From Rhizobiales bacterium 32-66-11 (GTDB taxonomy: Bacteria; Pseudomonadota; Alphaproteobacteria; Rhizobiales; Xanthobacteraceae), in NCBI GenBank assembly GCA_002304505.1, contig NCEH01000008.1, positions 1-64,000 of the forward strand: DNA of 64,000 nucleotides, in the 5' to 3' direction. Position 1 is the stretch's first letter. Each line of letters begins with the position of its first letter. This document shows positions 24,159-32,751 of this stretch, piece by piece. Both the position numbers and the translations under genes were made by a program. Below the pieces are notes generated by a model that had not been told where the DNA came from, searched no databases, and was given only the letters and a program-made list of their open reading frames with translations.

Positions 24159-24524
24159 ATGCTGCGGTTCCTCGCCATACTGATCTTCGCCACAGCGATC
24201 ATCATGACGCTGAGCGGGCGGAGTATGGCCGGGACAGTAGCGATCACTGCTGATGCGACCATGGTGGTTGTGAGCGCTTCTGGCCTTGGGCCCCACAGTG
24301 ACGAATGCGACGACTGCCCGGAGTGTCCAAATTCGGACAAGCCCTGCTGTCCGATGAGTACCTGCTCCTGCCCGGCCACCTGCTCAACGAGCTTGGCGCC
24401 CCTCCCTAGCAGCCTCGCGGCCCATGCCTTCGAGCGCTCTTCAGTAGGGATGGGGTCCGAAGAAGCCGACCCAGGCTCGGTCATCCCCGGACTCGACCCC
24501 CCAGTTCCTCGGCGCTCGACCTAG
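24159..24524 (+). CDS. Exported Cys-rich small protein
   Basis: A 121-residue protein: signal peptide MLRFLAILIFATAIIMTLSG, then a Cys cluster 'ECDDCPECPNSDKPCCPMST' and 'CSCPATC' (ten Cys in about 30 residues), and a tail ending 'IPGLDPPVPRRST'. This resembles short alphaproteobacterial exported Cys/Pro proteins found near metal-efflux genes; I cannot name the family. Metal binding is likely from the Cys pattern. ATG 24159 has an upstream GGAAAGAGG; an in-frame GTG at 24120 is an alternative start. Confidence 0.6.
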   Translation: MLRFLAILIFATAIIMTLSGRSMAGTVAITADATMVVVSASGLGPHSDECDDCPECPNSDKPCCPMSTCSCPATCSTSLAPLPSSLAAHAFERSSVGMGSEEADPGSVIPGLDPPVPRRST

Positions 24525-24866
24525 CGGGTCGATCGGCCCAGCGGAGCGCGATCTAGCTGCCAACGGTCCACGCCCTGCGCGGATCGGGAGCGTGGCTTGA
24601 TTGTTCCATTCCCGCTGGCGTCGCGCCGCCAAAGCGGCCGGCCGAGCCGGGCGACCTGGTCAGATGGATTCAACCTTCCAGGTGAAACCGACCAGATCGA
24701 GGACTGTAATATGACTCCGAGCCAAGCGTCTTATTTGGAGAGCACTATCCGAGCGTCGCGGGATCACGCCCATGGCCGATACGACGGTCTGCAACCCGGG
24801 GTGGTCCGGTCCCCAGTTCCTTGGGGAACCGCAAACACGATCAGTGATGCGGAAAGGAACGCCCGT
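24525..24866. other. Upstream region of the Crp/Fnr gene
   Basis: No separate gene is convincing here. The regulator frame stays open back to 24597 with an alternative ATG at 24711, so the true start could lie upstream and part of this stretch could be coding. No FNR-type box was found in it. Confidence 0.4.
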
Positions 24867-25628
24867 ATGCCGATGCCTGGGAATGGCACGACGAAGCAAC
24901 CCCCGGGCTGTGAGGCTTGCTTCGCGCGGGCTAACCGGGGTTTGTGCGGCGATTGCCAGCCGGGATCGCCCTGTGTGATCGCGAGTTACAAATCTGCTGA
25001 TCGGGAATTCAAGGCCGGCCAGGATCTCTTCAGCCTCGGTGAGCCGTGCGATTCGATCTACAATCTCCTTGAAGGTTGGGTCATTCTCTATAATTTATTG
25101 GAAGATGGGCGACGGCAGATTTTGCACTTCGCATTGCCGGGCGCCGTGCTTGGATTCCATCCCGGCGGCGGCGCGATGATGACATTTGGCGCGCAAGCCT
25201 TGACGGATATCGTCGTCAGCACAATTCCGCGCAAGGCGCTTCCACCGATCGTCAAACAGCAGCCGGAGTTCGGTCTGCGGCTTGCCTGGCTGATCGCGCG
25301 CGATTGCACCCTGGCTTATGACCGTCTTACCAGCATTGGGCGGCATTCAGCCCGTGAGCGCGTTGCCCACCTGCTGCTCAAGCTGTTCGTCCGCTACCGC
25401 GCGCAATGGCCGGGCAGTCATATCGAGGAGATGCATCTTCCGCTGACCCAAGAAGATATCGGAGATGCGACGGGTCTGACCTTCGTTCATGTCAACCGGG
25501 TGCTAAGGGATCTGCGAAAGGATAGGATCCTGGAATTCCATTATCGACGGCTCCGGATCCTGGATCCGGACAAACTCGTCGACGTTGCAGGTCTTGACCC
25601 TCAGCTCGTGATGTCCTGGATCCGCTGA
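24867..25628 (+). CDS. Crp/Fnr-family regulator with N-terminal Cys cluster
   Basis: A 253-residue regulator from ATG 24867, chosen for its AAGGA Shine-Dalgarno; ATG 24711 is possible. N-terminus: C15-x2-C18-x8-C27-x2-C30 and C36 ('GCEACFARANRGLCGDC'), a potential Fe-S site. The cyclic-nucleotide-like beta-roll spans about 45-150 ('FSLGEPCDSIYNLLEGWVIL'), a long helix follows, and the HTH is 'LTQEDIGDATGLTFVHVNRV'. The recognition helix has VHVNR instead of the E-x-x-S-R of FNR/FixK, so it probably reads a different site, despite the FNR boxes around it. The counterpart of FNR Cys122 is not present. Likely a redox or oxygen sensor of region B-D. Confidence 0.8.
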   Translation: MPMPGNGTTKQPPGCEACFARANRGLCGDCQPGSPCVIASYKSADREFKAGQDLFSLGEPCDSIYNLLEGWVILYNLLEDGRRQILHFALPGAVLGFHPGGGAMMTFGAQALTDIVVSTIPRKALPPIVKQQPEFGLRLAWLIARDCTLAYDRLTSIGRHSARERVAHLLLKLFVRYRAQWPGSHIEEMHLPLTQEDIGDATGLTFVHVNRVLRDLRKDRILEFHYRRLRILDPDKLVDVAGLDPQLVMSWIR

Positions 25629-25812
25629 TGGACGATCGACCGGGACAATATGGGATGGAGCGGGCGGAATGTGCGATCCAGCCTTGTTGCGAGCTGCCGC
25701 GTCATGCTCCTTCGGCTCCATTGTTGCGCAAAGACAACCGCTGATCTTCCGTCACCAGCGGCCCCTTTGCGTTGCGGCGTCACGGGTCGCGTCTGCGCCC
25801 AAAGATGCGATC

Positions 25813-26040
25813 TCACTCCACGACAAGCCTGTCCGTGAATATCCCCATCTGGCAGCCGAAGCCGAATTTGCCGGGCTTGTCTGGCATGGTCTCCACCCGA
25901 ACCGTCTGTCCGGCCGACAGGTCCGCGCGCTTATTGAGTCAGCGAAAGCGACCTTCTCGGAACAGAGCGCCGTCTCCTCCCGCGGAAACGTTCAATTGCA
26001 CCGGCTTGCCATGGCGAACGACGACGGTGTCAAGCCTATA
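25813..26040 (-). pseudogene. Cupredoxin-domain remnant
   Basis: On the minus strand two frames together give a cupredoxin C-terminal half: 'YRLDTVVVRHGKPVQLNVSA' ending at a TGA, then in another frame 'LSAGQTVRVETMPDKPGKFG' and 'FGCQMGIFTDRLVVE' with stop at 25813-25815. The second part matches the usual end of metal-associated cupredoxins ('DKPG.F.F.C.M....G.L.V'), with the copper-ligand Cys and Met. The frame break and the missing 5' part, which merges into the end of the DUF3141 gene, show decay. Confidence 0.55.
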
Positions 26041-27871
26041 CGGCCGGTGGCGCTGCTGGCCGAGCCGAGGCGGGAACATCGTAAAGCGCCTGGAAGACCC
26101 GTTCCTCCGTCGCGTCGCGCTGCCTGCGGCCGTTTTCGATCACCTCGGAGACACGGTCAATCGCCTCCCGCTCACGACGGAGATTGGCATCGTCCTCCGG
26201 CAGCGGCTGGCGGCGCTGCTCGATCAGACGCGCGAGCGCAGCGACGCCACGCATCCACGGACTGAAGGATTCCGACAGCAGGTAGCGGCTCGTGCGCATC
26301 GGATGGAGCCATTCGAGCGTCGCCGCAGTCCAGGGATTGGAGAGCGCGCGAACGAAGGGGCTGACCATGGCCTTGTAGAATTGCTCGTTCACCTCTGAAA
26401 GATGGCGAACCTGCTCGAACTCCGCGCGCGGCGTCGCGAACCGAAGATCCTCGACACGCCGCTCTTCGAACCGGACCGAGTATTCCGGCTTATCGCAGTC
26501 GGGATTGCCGGTCGGATTGTCGATCTTCATCTCGTAGAGGCCGGGGGCGAGGGTCTCGATTTCGCCGAGGCTTTCGAGGATCGCGCGATGTTCGAACCGC
26601 GCCACCTTGGCTGACACGAAAATGCCGAGATGGCCCGCATGGGGGTTCGTCAGGTAGACAATGCGCTGACCGGCGGCCTTGAGATCGCTCGTATCCTTGT
26701 ACACCACCGGGATCCAGCCGAGCGCCTGGTGCGGCGGGGTGATGTTGTCGCCGTAGGACGCGAAGATCACCAGCGGATTGCGAATACGCCGAAGGTCGGC
26801 GACGCAACCCTCGCAGATCCGCATCTTGCCCTCCTCGAGGCGATTGCCGATGAAGAGGTTCTCGACGATGGCGACGATCTCTTCCCGGCTGAGGAAATAG
26901 AAGCCATTCCACCACCGCTCGAACTCGAGGAAGCGCTCCCGTTCCGTGTCGACATGCGTGAACAGGTTGGCATATTTCTCCCAGACGGCTTCGGGCTGAA
27001 GGTTTTCGAAATTGAAGGCGAGCCACGCACCGTCCAGGCGGCCGTCGTTGAGATCGGCGAGAAGGTGGGTGGCCCAGACGCCGCCGAGCAGCCCGCCCGC
27101 GATCCGCATCGGATTGACGCCCGATTCTCCCGCCCAATAGGAGAGCGGAGAGCCGTTGAGCACGGCGGGGCCGACCAAGCCTTCGCAATCCGCCGAGAGC
27201 AGGGTGATCGCCCAGCCGGCCTGACAGTTGCCATAGAGCACCGGAGGCTTGCCGGGGTGACGTTTGACCACGTCCTCGACGAAGCGTCCGAGCGCATGCA
27301 GCACATCCGCCAGGGTCTGGCCCACGCAGGGTTCCGGAAAGAAGGAAACGAAATAGACCGGATAGCCCTCGTGCATGGCGATCCCAACCTCGGAGTCGCG
27401 CTTGAAGCCGCCGATGCCGGGCCCATGGCCGGCTCGAGGGTCGAGGATGACGACGGGTGGCTTCGCCGGATCGATACAATCCTCGATGCAATCGTCCCCG
27501 ATCCGGGTGATCCGCAGGAGGGCGTAGTTGACAGGTCGTTCGAAACGGCGGGCATCGACCAGCGTCTCATAGTCGAAGTCGAGAAGCGGCGGCTTGCCGG
27601 CGCGCTCATGGGCGATCATGTTGTTGGCACGCTGGCGCAGCGTGTCCCAAAACAGAATCGACCGTTCGAAGACATCCCTCTGATAGGCCAAGGGATCACC
27701 GATGTTGATCGGCAGTCCGACTGGATTCGCCGCGACGACCGGTTCCAGGCTTTTCACCGTAGCCGCCGCTACGATATCCCGCCGAACAGCCAATTGCCGA
27801 CCCGGCGACGCCTTCGGCTGGTCAACCAGCGCGGAATCCGATCTTGCTTCGGGCATCACCATCTCCATCAT
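26036..27871 (-). CDS. DUF3141 protein, PhaC-like alpha/beta hydrolase
   Basis: A 611-residue alpha/beta-hydrolase of the DUF3141 family, annotated in many genomes as poly(3-hydroxyalkanoate) synthetase-like. The nucleophile motif is 'LYGNCQAGWAITLL' (G-x-C-x-A-G, Cys where PhaC has its catalytic Cys), with candidate Asp in 'FASYGDNITPPHQ' and His in 'TNPHAGHLGIFVS'. It is larger than PhaC, with N- and C-terminal extensions. The start region has three near ATGs (27871, 27868, 27856); 27871 is given. Phasin lies next upstream on the same strand. Polymer synthesis is inferred; DUF3141 activity is not settled. Confidence 0.8.
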   Translation of the reverse strand: MMEMVMPEARSDSALVDQPKASPGRQLAVRRDIVAAATVKSLEPVVAANPVGLPINIGDPLAYQRDVFERSILFWDTLRQRANNMIAHERAGKPPLLDFDYETLVDARRFERPVNYALLRITRIGDDCIEDCIDPAKPPVVILDPRAGHGPGIGGFKRDSEVGIAMHEGYPVYFVSFFPEPCVGQTLADVLHALGRFVEDVVKRHPGKPPVLYGNCQAGWAITLLSADCEGLVGPAVLNGSPLSYWAGESGVNPMRIAGGLLGGVWATHLLADLNDGRLDGAWLAFNFENLQPEAVWEKYANLFTHVDTERERFLEFERWWNGFYFLSREEIVAIVENLFIGNRLEEGKMRICEGCVADLRRIRNPLVIFASYGDNITPPHQALGWIPVVYKDTSDLKAAGQRIVYLTNPHAGHLGIFVSAKVARFEHRAILESLGEIETLAPGLYEMKIDNPTGNPDCDKPEYSVRFEERRVEDLRFATPRAEFEQVRHLSEVNEQFYKAMVSPFVRALSNPWTAATLEWLHPMRTSRYLLSESFSPWMRGVAALARLIEQRRQPLPEDDANLRREREAIDRVSEVIENGRRQRDATEERVFQALYDVPASARPAAPPAV

Positions 27872-27983
27872 CTGATCTTAAGGGCGAGGAAGTTGAACAG
27901 CGGCCAGAAATCCGGCTGCCGTGCCAGCCGCACGCCACGGTCTCGGCAAGACCCCGCGGGACGCTCGTCAACACTATATGCGG

Positions 27984-28421
27984 CTACGATGCCTTGACGC
28001 TGCTTCCGGTGTCAGGGGTTCCATTTGCCTGCTGACGGATTTCGCCTGCGGTCTCCCGTGCCATGGTCGCACAGTAGTCTTGGACCTTCTGCGAGAGATC
28101 GAGCCAAGTCTTCGTCTGCAACGACGTCTCTTCCAGGATGGCCGCCATGACGCTCGATTCTGCCGCGATCACATCCTGCGGTCGCCGGCACTGCACGAAT
28201 TCCAGAAGCGAGCGTCCGATCCGCTCATTGGCGCCAAGGAGAGTGCTCATCTGAGCGCTGTATGTCTCGCCATAGGCCTTCTGCAGATCGGACGTGAAGG
28301 CCTGGAACCGCTTGAACTGGCCGTCGAGCTTGCCGGTACTGTCGGCGCCCGACAGTCCCCACCATGCGAATACAGCGTTCATGCGATCGAAACCAACTGG
28401 CGCCTCATTCTTCGTGGCCAT
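27984..28421 (-). CDS. Phasin-family granule-associated protein
   Basis: A 145-residue helical protein: 'KRFQAFTSDLQKAYGETYSA', 'ERIGRSLLEFVQCRRPQDVI', 'LDLSQKVQDYCATMARE', typical of phasin_2 proteins that coat polyhydroxyalkanoate granules. The ATG at 28421 follows AAGGAGAG. Next to DUF3141, thiolase and PhaB, this fits PHA storage. Confidence 0.8.
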   Translation of the reverse strand: MATKNEAPVGFDRMNAVFAWWGLSGADSTGKLDGQFKRFQAFTSDLQKAYGETYSAQMSTLLGANERIGRSLLEFVQCRRPQDVIAAESSVMAAILEETSLQTKTWLDLSQKVQDYCATMARETAGEIRQQANGTPDTGSSVKAS

Positions 28422-28505
28422 TGTTCTCTCCTTGATTGTTTGGTTGCAGTTTCAGGAACGCGACGTTCGATTTACTGTGATGGGTCGCATTTTGCGCTCT
28501 CGCGG

Positions 28506-29693
28506 TCAGTGGAGAGCCTCAAGCGCCAAAGCGACCCCCTGACCGCCGCCGATGCACAGCGTCACCAATCCGCGGCGGAGACCGTCCCGGTGCATCGCGT
28601 GAAGGAGGCGGGTCGTCAGCACGGCTCCTGTCGCACCGATCGGATGGCCATGTGCGATGGCGCCGCCCTCGACATTGACGATGTCCTCCGGGAGCCCGAG
28701 CTCTCCGATGAGCGCCAAGACGATCGCCGCGAAGGCCTCGTTGATTTCCACGCGCTCGACGTCGCCGAGCGTCCAGCCAGCGCGATCCAAGGCCTGCCGA
28801 ACCGCGGGAACCGGCCCGAGACCGAACAGGCCGGGTTCGACCGCGCCGACCCCGAAGGCCACAAGACGAGCCATCGGCGTCAGGCCGTGCTTCTCGGCCC
28901 AGCGGGCATCCGCAACGATCATGCCCGCGGCGCCGCTGTTGAGGCCCGGTGCATTGCCGGCGGTAATGGTTCCATCCTTGCGGAAAGCCGGCTTCAGCTT
29001 GGCCAGCGACTCCAGCGTTGCGTCCGGGCGGTTGTGCTCATCCTTGTCGAAGATCGTCGGCCCCTTGCGACCGGGGATTTCGATCGGCGCGATCTCGGCA
29101 TTGAACTTGCCGGCCGCCTGCGCCGCGCCAAAGCGCCGCTGCGTCCGCTCCGCCCAGCGGTCCTGCGCCTCGCGCGTCACCTGAAACTTGCTGACGAGGT
29201 CCTCGGTCACCAAGCCCGAGTGGTGATCGGAAAAGGCATCGTTGAGGCCATCGCGCAGCATGCTGTCGTAGATCTGGGCATCGCCCATGCGGTAGCCCCA
29301 CCGTCCGCCCGACATCAGGTAGGGCGATTGGTCCATGTTCTCCATGCCGCCGGCGATGGCGCTCTCGGCGAGGCCGAGCATGATCTCCTGCGCGGCGGTC
29401 GCGATCGCCTGCGCACCCGAACCACACACCCGGTTGATGGTCATCGCCGGAACGCCGGCCGGAACGCCGGCCTTGATCGCCGCCTGCCGCGCCGGGTTCA
29501 TCTTGGCGCCGGCCTGGACGACCTGCCCCATCACCACGGCGCCGATCGCACCGTCTGCGATCTTCGCGCGGATCAATATTTCCTTGATCACGGCGGCCCC
29601 GAGCTCGGGGGCGCCTATGTCTTTCAGCGTTCCGCCATACGTGCCGATGGCTGTCCGCACCGGGGTGCAGAGCACGACGTTCGACTGTGCCAT
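28506..29693 (-). CDS. phaA: Acetyl-CoA C-acetyltransferase (thiolase)
   Basis: A 395-residue thiolase that condenses two acetyl-CoA. Active-site Cys in 'TINRVCGSGAQAIATAA', His in 'GHPIGATGAVLTTRLLHA', second Cys in 'LVTLCIGGGQGVALALE'. Normal length is about 390-395. It is the last gene of the ECF-sigma/phaB/phaA operon, with phaB overlapping its start by 70 bases only because phaB is frameshifted. RBS AAAGGA precedes ATG. Confidence 0.92.
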   Translation of the reverse strand: MAQSNVVLCTPVRTAIGTYGGTLKDIGAPELGAAVIKEILIRAKIADGAIGAVVMGQVVQAGAKMNPARQAAIKAGVPAGVPAMTINRVCGSGAQAIATAAQEIMLGLAESAIAGGMENMDQSPYLMSGGRWGYRMGDAQIYDSMLRDGLNDAFSDHHSGLVTEDLVSKFQVTREAQDRWAERTQRRFGAAQAAGKFNAEIAPIEIPGRKGPTIFDKDEHNRPDATLESLAKLKPAFRKDGTITAGNAPGLNSGAAGMIVADARWAEKHGLTPMARLVAFGVGAVEPGLFGLGPVPAVRQALDRAGWTLGDVERVEINEAFAAIVLALIGELGLPEDIVNVEGGAIAHGHPIGATGAVLTTRLLHAMHRDGLRRGLVTLCIGGGQGVALALEALH

Positions 29694-30469
29694 GTGGATG
29701 TCCTTTCGATTTCCCGGGGGGTGCCCCTATGCCATGACTGGCCGCCATTGGCGGTGACCGTTGAGCCGGTGATGAACGTCGCATCCTCGCTCACCAGGAA
29801 CTGGACGATGCGTGCGACCTCGTCGGCATTGCCCAGCCGCCCGACAGGGATTTGCCCCTCGATCCTTGCGAGAACATCTTCAGACATGGCACCGACCATG
29901 TCCGTCGCGATGTAGCCGGGCGCGACCGCGTTCACGGTGATGCCCCTCGACGCCGTCTCGAGCGCGAGCGCTTTGGTGAAACCAAGGATGCCAGCCTTCG
30001 CGGCTGCATAGTTGGTCTGACCAAGCTGCCCCTTCTGACCGTTGATCGAGGAAATATTGACGATCCGGCCGAAGCCGTGATCACGCATGGCGCCGATGAC
30101 TGCTCGGCACATGTTGAAGCAGGAGGTGAGGTCGGTCGCGATGACCTCGCCCCACTGGGCAGATGTCATCTTGTGCAGCATGGCATCGCGGGTGATGCCC
30201 GCATTGTTGACGAGGATCTCAACCGGTCCGCCGAGGTCGTTCGCCACGCTGGCCACGCCATCCTGGCAGGCGTCAAAATCGGCAACATCCCATTTGTAGA
30301 CTGGGATACCGGTATCGCCCGAGAACGCGTCGGCCGCTGTCGCGTTTCCGTGGTAGACGGCCGCAACCGCGTATCCCGCATTCTTGAAGCGACGCGCAAT
30401 CGCGGCGCCGATCCCTCGCGTTCCGCCGGTGATGATCGCCACGCGCTTGGTGAGGTCATCTGCATTCAT
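29624..30469 (-). CDS. phaB: Acetoacetyl-CoA reductase (PhaB-like SDR), frameshifted C-terminus
   Basis: An NADPH-type short-chain dehydrogenase making (R)-3-hydroxybutyryl-CoA. It has 'GGTRGIGAAIARRF', 'LVNNAGITRDAMLHKM', and the Ser-Tyr-Lys set in 'NISSINGQKGQLGQTNYAAA'. Family proteins end near residue 241 with GGQ[YW]MA-stop. Here the frame reads on for about 34 residues past 'NGGQSWHRG'; one base earlier in another frame the text is ATG GCA TAG (29727-29735), the expected end. A single-base deletion or sequencing error near 29736 explains this. With it corrected, phaA would start 34 bases after phaB. Start ATG 30469. Confidence 0.88.
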   Translation of the reverse strand: MNADDLTKRVAIITGGTRGIGAAIARRFKNAGYAVAAVYHGNATAADAFSGDTGIPVYKWDVADFDACQDGVASVANDLGGPVEILVNNAGITRDAMLHKMTSAQWGEVIATDLTSCFNMCRAVIGAMRDHGFGRIVNISSINGQKGQLGQTNYAAAKAGILGFTKALALETASRGITVNAVAPGYIATDMVGAMSEDVLARIEGQIPVGRLGNADEVARIVQFLVSEDATFITGSTVTANGGQSWHRGTPREIERTSTWHSRTSCSAPRCGQPSARMAER

Positions 30470-30473
30470 TGTG

Positions 30474-31154
30474 TTATCCGTTCTCAGGCGGCGTCTCGGT
30501 CTCGTCAGCGAGGCCCCGAGCTCGCCGGCGAATGCGCTCGGCCTCATCGCACCGGCAATCGAGGAAGCCGTGGACCGGACATGTCAGGCACATTTCCTCG
30601 AGCCTCTTGCGGAGCGCCTGGCGCCCGCGGTGAAGCCGGACCGCGATGTTGTTGAGCGTGGTGCCGAGGCTCGCGGCGATCCGATCCCGCGGCTCGCCAA
30701 GAATGTCGGAGCGCCAGACGACATCGGCATATTCGGGCTTGAGCGTCGGCAGCAATTTATGGAGGCAGCTGCAGACGGCCTCATCGGTTTCTCGATCCGG
30801 CTCGATCGCCAGGTTCTCGACGTCCGACTGCTCCATGTCGACCTCCCGGCGACGCCGCCTGATGGCGCGTCGCTGGTGATCGACGAGTGTCGTCGCCAGT
30901 ATGCGCCCGAGCCAACCGCGGACCGTGCGGACGTCCCGCAATTGCCAGGCGCGCTCGATCGCCCGGAGCGAGAACTGCTGCAACAACTCTTCAGCCTCGT
31001 CCCGGCTGCCCACCCGATGATGCAAAAAGACCAGAAACTCCTCGCGTGCCTCGACAAGCGCTCGTCGTACAGCCGCGTCCGCTGGTTTTGCGGCGTCCTC
31101 TCCTTCCGGATCACTGCCCGAATGCTGAGCATTCGTCTCACGCCTGTTGGTCAT
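30474..31154 (-). CDS. ECF-type sigma factor with Cys/His-rich C-terminus
   Basis: A 226-residue sigma-70 family protein: region 2 'EEFLVFLHHRVGSRDEAEEL' and 'AWQLRDVRTVRGWLGRIL', region 4 'LGEPRDRIAASLGTTLNNIA' with 'VRLHRGRQALRKRL', then a tail 'MCLTCPVHGFLDCRCDEAER', a C-x2-C-x2-H-x4-C-x-C motif that could bind zinc. It precedes phaB by 4 bases, so the storage genes may be co-transcribed with their own alternative sigma factor. ATG 31154 is used; RBS is weak. Confidence 0.82.
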   Translation of the reverse strand: MTNRRETNAQHSGSDPEGEDAAKPADAAVRRALVEAREEFLVFLHHRVGSRDEAEELLQQFSLRAIERAWQLRDVRTVRGWLGRILATTLVDHQRRAIRRRRREVDMEQSDVENLAIEPDRETDEAVCSCLHKLLPTLKPEYADVVWRSDILGEPRDRIAASLGTTLNNIAVRLHRGRQALRKRLEEMCLTCPVHGFLDCRCDEAERIRRRARGLADETETPPENG

Positions 31155-31252
31155 CGTCCAGCCAGATCTTTCAATGGTTGAAACGTCCTCTTGAGACGTC
31201 TCTGCCAAAACCAGACAGGATTTAACGTTACGGCCGCGACCGCCCACGTTCT

Positions 31253-31266
31253 TTAACGCAGATCAA
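31253..31266. promoter_or_regulatory. Imperfect FNR-like site upstream of the ECF sigma gene
   Basis: TTAAC-GCAG-ATCAA has a perfect right half and two mismatches in the left. It lies 99 bases upstream of the sigma gene ATG. Weak candidate only. Confidence 0.25.
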
Positions 31267-31417
31267 GCTTTCTGTTGCCGGTCGTCGCTACGAATCCGTC
31301 TCGGATATCAGCCTTTTCGCCGCGATGGGCTGATGTCCTGGCGGGATCGGAACGGACCGAACTCTCGCCGGCACGTCGTGCACCATCTTAGGTCGTTGGC
31401 CAGCGGTGGGAGAGCAA

Positions 31418-31888
31418 ATGACCATGCGAGCAATGAGAGTCGGGGTGGCGCTGGGTCTGATCCTGCTTTCCGGATTGGTCCACACAGCAATGGCGGCCCC
31501 TAGCGGCGACAGCAGAGTCGTCGGCGAGGTCCAGATCTATATGGGAATCCTGCCGGCGGAATTAGTCCGCGGTCATCCGCAAGGCCACACGGAGAATTCC
31601 ATGCATGGCGGGCAGCCGATGGCCCGCGGGCAATTCCATATCGTTGTTGCACTCTTCGACGTCAGGAGTGGACGCCGTCTCACCGGCGCCGACGTCTCGG
31701 CCCGCGTCTCCGAAATCGGACTTGCTGGGAGCCAGAAGAACCTCAATCCGATGGAGATCGCGGGCACCGAAAGCTACGGCAACTACTTTGAAATGCAGGG
31801 CAATGGACCGTTTCGGATCAGCCTGACAATTCGCCTGCGGGACCGGGCGCAGGACATCAAGGTGGAATTCGAAGAACGGCATCAGTAA
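31418..31888 (+). CDS. Exported protein of unknown function
   Basis: A 156-residue exported protein: signal peptide 'MRAMRVGVALGLILLSGLVH', then 'SRVVGEVQIYMGILPAELVR', 'QFHIVVALFDVRSGRRLTGA' and 'NGPFRISLTIRLRDRAQDIK'. The beta-rich, predicted immunoglobulin-like outline is similar to YtkA/DUF-type periplasmic proteins that accompany metal or redox genes, but I cannot assign a family. GGGAG before ATG 31418. Stands alone before a 425-base gap. Confidence 0.65.
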   Translation: MTMRAMRVGVALGLILLSGLVHTAMAAPSGDSRVVGEVQIYMGILPAELVRGHPQGHTENSMHGGQPMARGQFHIVVALFDVRSGRRLTGADVSARVSEIGLAGSQKNLNPMEIAGTESYGNYFEMQGNGPFRISLTIRLRDRAQDIKVEFEERHQ

Positions 31889-32313
31889 TAGCGACTGTGA
31901 AGTGATCGATCGAGCGCGTCGGTCATGTCGATGAACGAGGCGCTGCCATTTGTGACTACGCCGGTCAGAGAGGTGAAACCGCAGCGAGTCGTTCAAATGG
32001 AACGGATGCATTTCCACTCGGAAGAATATCAACTCCACAATAGTACAGGGCCAGCGCATATGGCCGATTGCGGGGCCCGATGGCGCTGGACGGGTCGACG
32101 CCGGCCATACGAACAGGCTCACTATGATGCAAGACTACATCACTGATCGGGAGCGCCAAGACAAACGCAAGACCGCGGGCTTGCAATCCCTCACGGCGCG
32201 CGCTGCGATTTCCTTCGGCGCTTCGCACGGCGCAAGTGGCGATCTTTAACCTGCGGCAAAGCTCTCACTGCGATTTCAGCTTTCCTCAGTGCCTCAGTCG
32301 ACAGGAGGCAGAC
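31889..32313. other. Gap without a convincing gene
   Basis: A 40-residue frame at 32127-32249 (+) and frames on both strands around 31925-32228 were read, with no family match and weak RBS. No FNR-type box or strong hairpin was seen. Confidence 0.4.
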
Positions 32314-32688
32314 ATGGATTGGATCTCCCAGAACTGGATCTGGATCGCACTTGCAATTGGCGCATTCTTCTTCATGACCCGCATGGGCGGCCGCGGAATG
32401 GGCCGATCGGCACGCCACAGCCACGGAAGCGGGCAAGACGGCCCACCATCCGACGCTGGAGCCGGTCCGCGGTCGGTTCTTGATCCCGTAAGCCGGCAGT
32501 CTGTCAGCGGCAGTTCGTCGATATCTTCGGTCTATCGGGAGCGCGCCTACTATTTCGAGTCCCGCGAAAACCGTGAGGCGTTCGAGGCCGATCCCGAAAA
32601 GTATCTGACCGGGATGGCTGCTTCGGGCCAAGCGATCGATAACCAGCGCGACGACAACCATCCCCAGCACCACCGACATGGCTGCTAG
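32314..32688 (+). CDS. YHS-domain membrane protein
   Basis: A 124-residue protein: N-terminal transmembrane helix 'NWIWIALAIGAFFFMTRMGG', a Gly/Ser/His-rich linker, then a YHS-type domain 'DPVSRQSVSG...YRERAYYF' and 'ESRENREAFEADPEKYL'. YHS domains, often with a Cys-containing variant, occur with copper transporters; the 'DPV' and 'YYF' marks are visible although the canonical YHS Cys is absent. A His-rich tail 'DNHPQHHRHGC' suggests metal binding. Strong SD AGGAGG. Confidence 0.75.
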   Translation: MDWISQNWIWIALAIGAFFFMTRMGGRGMGRSARHSHGSGQDGPPSDAGAGPRSVLDPVSRQSVSGSSSISSVYRERAYYFESRENREAFEADPEKYLTGMAASGQAIDNQRDDNHPQHHRHGC

Positions 32689-32751
32689 GGCGCAGAGGTC
32701 CCGGACCGTTCGGCTTGGTTCCAATACGGGTAGAGAACCTCAGAGGCCGGA

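Noticed and set aside
28430..28455. TTGATTGTTTGGTT before the phasin gene as an FNR box
   Set aside because: The right half (TGGTT) does not match; only the left half fits.
26630..29915. Long plus-strand frames of 455 and 664 residues over the DUF3141, phasin and thiolase genes
   Set aside because: They run antisense to conserved genes with clear motifs and have no family resemblance.
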